DNA of 42,322 nt from a virus: positions 1 through 42,322 of IMG/VR virus record IMGVR_UViG_3300025266_000011, one strand, 5' to 3'. Below are positions 41,722 to 42,322 of this stretch, one piece after another. Position 1 is the first letter of the stretch. Each line of letters opens with the position of its first letter. Position numbers and translations under genes: made by a program. Below the pieces are notes generated by a model. The model saw nothing but the letters and a program-made list of their open reading frames with translations, had not been told where the DNA came from and did no database searches.

Positions 41722-41743
41722 ATTACTAGGCGCTAGCAGTTAC

Positions 41744-42322
41744 TTATAATGCAAATAATGCATCTTTCGAAGCGGCTTCTATCTTATCCATACGCACCAT
41801 AAATCTACTAGCTAAACTATCATCTAATAAACCGCATAGATTAATAGCTTTTCGCATTGCTTCCATGTCTTCAGTTTTAATACTAGCCTTCGGACTGGCG
41901 AATAACTCGAACTTACTTTTATAAGCGTTAACTACACGTTGAATATTAACTAGTTGATTTTCGTTAGCTTCTAGTAAGCTTACACCTAGTTTATTGGCCA
42001 CTATCTCAGATAAGGGCGCTTCAAAGCTTACGTTAAACCATGCTGCTATTTTCTCTTTCGTAAGTCTTCCGCCTTCGGTAGTCTCTTCAAGATAAGCGAT
42101 AAGAGAGTCTATACTTAATCCAGTGGTGAATATATTCAACTGGCCTTTACCATGTGCCGCTTTAATCTGCTTATCTTCGACGGATTCTAACCAATTCGCA
42201 ACATGCTCAGATAAGTCGTTAGCTTTGTCTGCTATCTTACTGCTAGATAAATGTGCTGTAGGTATACGACAATAGCTAGACTCTAATCCAGTGGTATTAT
42301 CTGCGCGATATAAGCATTTAAC
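41744..42322 (-). CDS. Unknown phage protein, C-terminal part (gene crosses the map join)
   Basis: The frame is open to the window edge and continues at base 250 of the left end; the join with 1-475 makes one 267-residue protein. An internal ATG at 42139 is not the start, because the frame upstream matches the left-end copy residue for residue. The part here contains LSEHVANWLESVEDKQIKAA, then FTTGLSIDSLIAYLEETTEG, and a helical C-terminus (KTEDMEAMRKAINLCGLLDD). Not recognised; no catalytic motif or membrane span seen. Confidence 0.8.
   Translation of the reverse strand, partial: VKCLYRADNTTGLESSYCRIPTAHLSSSKIADKANDLSEHVANWLESVEDKQIKAAHGKGQLNIFTTGLSIDSLIAYLEETTEGGRLTKEKIAAWFNVSFEAPLSEIVANKLGVSLLEANENQLVNIQRVVNAYKSKFELFASPKASIKTEDMEAMRKAINLCGLLDDSLASRFMVRMDKIEAASKDALFAL
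42073..42322. repeat. Right copy of 250-bp end overlap
   Basis: Matches 1-250 except for nine third-position changes, so the unit genome is 42072 bases. The copies are not identical, which argues against simple duplication of one read set. Confidence 0.9.

Larger units (their letters stand above)
41045..41743. other. 700-base non-coding switch/origin candidate
   Basis: This region lies between the first leftward early gene and the end of the join gene. It has two inverted TGCCA-repeat arrays (41082-41143 and 41545-41592), a consensus promoter in the first, a 61-bp imperfect palindrome (41221-41281), runs of CTAG (eight in 41341-41460), TAGG/TAGA repeats near 41460-41510, and C/T tracts at each inner edge. 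No gene is supported. Confidence 0.7.

Noticed and set aside
1-42322. tRNA genes, integrase, phage RNA polymerase
   Set aside because: I looked for cloverleaf-like stretches in the gaps and for the relevant protein motifs and found none, though a dedicated search was not possible.

Overview
The window reads as one essentially complete genome of a short-tailed (podovirus-like) double-stranded DNA phage, about 42.07 kb per unit. The last 250 bases (42073-42322) repeat the first 250 with nine mismatches, and one minus-strand gene runs across the join, so the map closes into a circle or a terminally redundant molecule. The virion genes are podoviral: portal, scaffold, capsid, tail adaptor, nozzle-like protein, spike, and giant internal proteins, with no tape measure, sheath or baseplate. 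I see no phage RNA polymerase, and good sigma70-type promoters are present, so transcription probably uses host polymerase. The lipoprotein signal and the holin type fit a Gram-negative host (inference). The host and genus cannot be fixed from the sequence alone.

There are two convergent arms. The plus-strand arm (1425-24615) holds packaging and virion genes: small and large terminase, portal, scaffold, major capsid protein, tail adaptor, tailspike, a lysis block (XhlA-like protein, DUF5675 protein, holin), a second candidate receptor-binding protein, nozzle-like protein, small fibre, then internal/ejection proteins ending with a 1670-residue protein. A hairpin with a T-run at 24652-24675 separates it from the minus-strand arm.

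The minus-strand arm (24667-41044) is read leftwards from an early promoter near 41126-41153. It carries a SprT-like protease, an SF1 helicase, several unknown proteins, a PD-(D/E)XK nuclease with four cysteines, a Sak4-like recombinase ATPase, a candidate single-strand binding protein, a family A DNA polymerase, a DUF3987-type ATPase, an HTH protein, a lipoprotein and a MazG-like pyrophosphohydrolase. Genes are tightly packed, with ATGA, GTGA and TAATG overlaps that suggest translational coupling. A second strong promoter (35877-35904) and a terminator (30156-30183) split the arm into expression units.

The most interesting non-coding DNA is at 41045-41743. It holds two inverted, partly degenerate copies of a TGCCA-repeat element, one overlapping a TTGACA promoter with 10-bp phasing. 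They flank an AT-rich, CTAG-rich island with a 61-bp imperfect palindrome, which I propose as the early switch and/or replication origin. A second non-coding stretch (771-1424) before the terminase genes has about 22-bp spaced direct repeats. Three short genes (58, 45 and 56 residues), one of them a membrane protein, were recovered from gaps.
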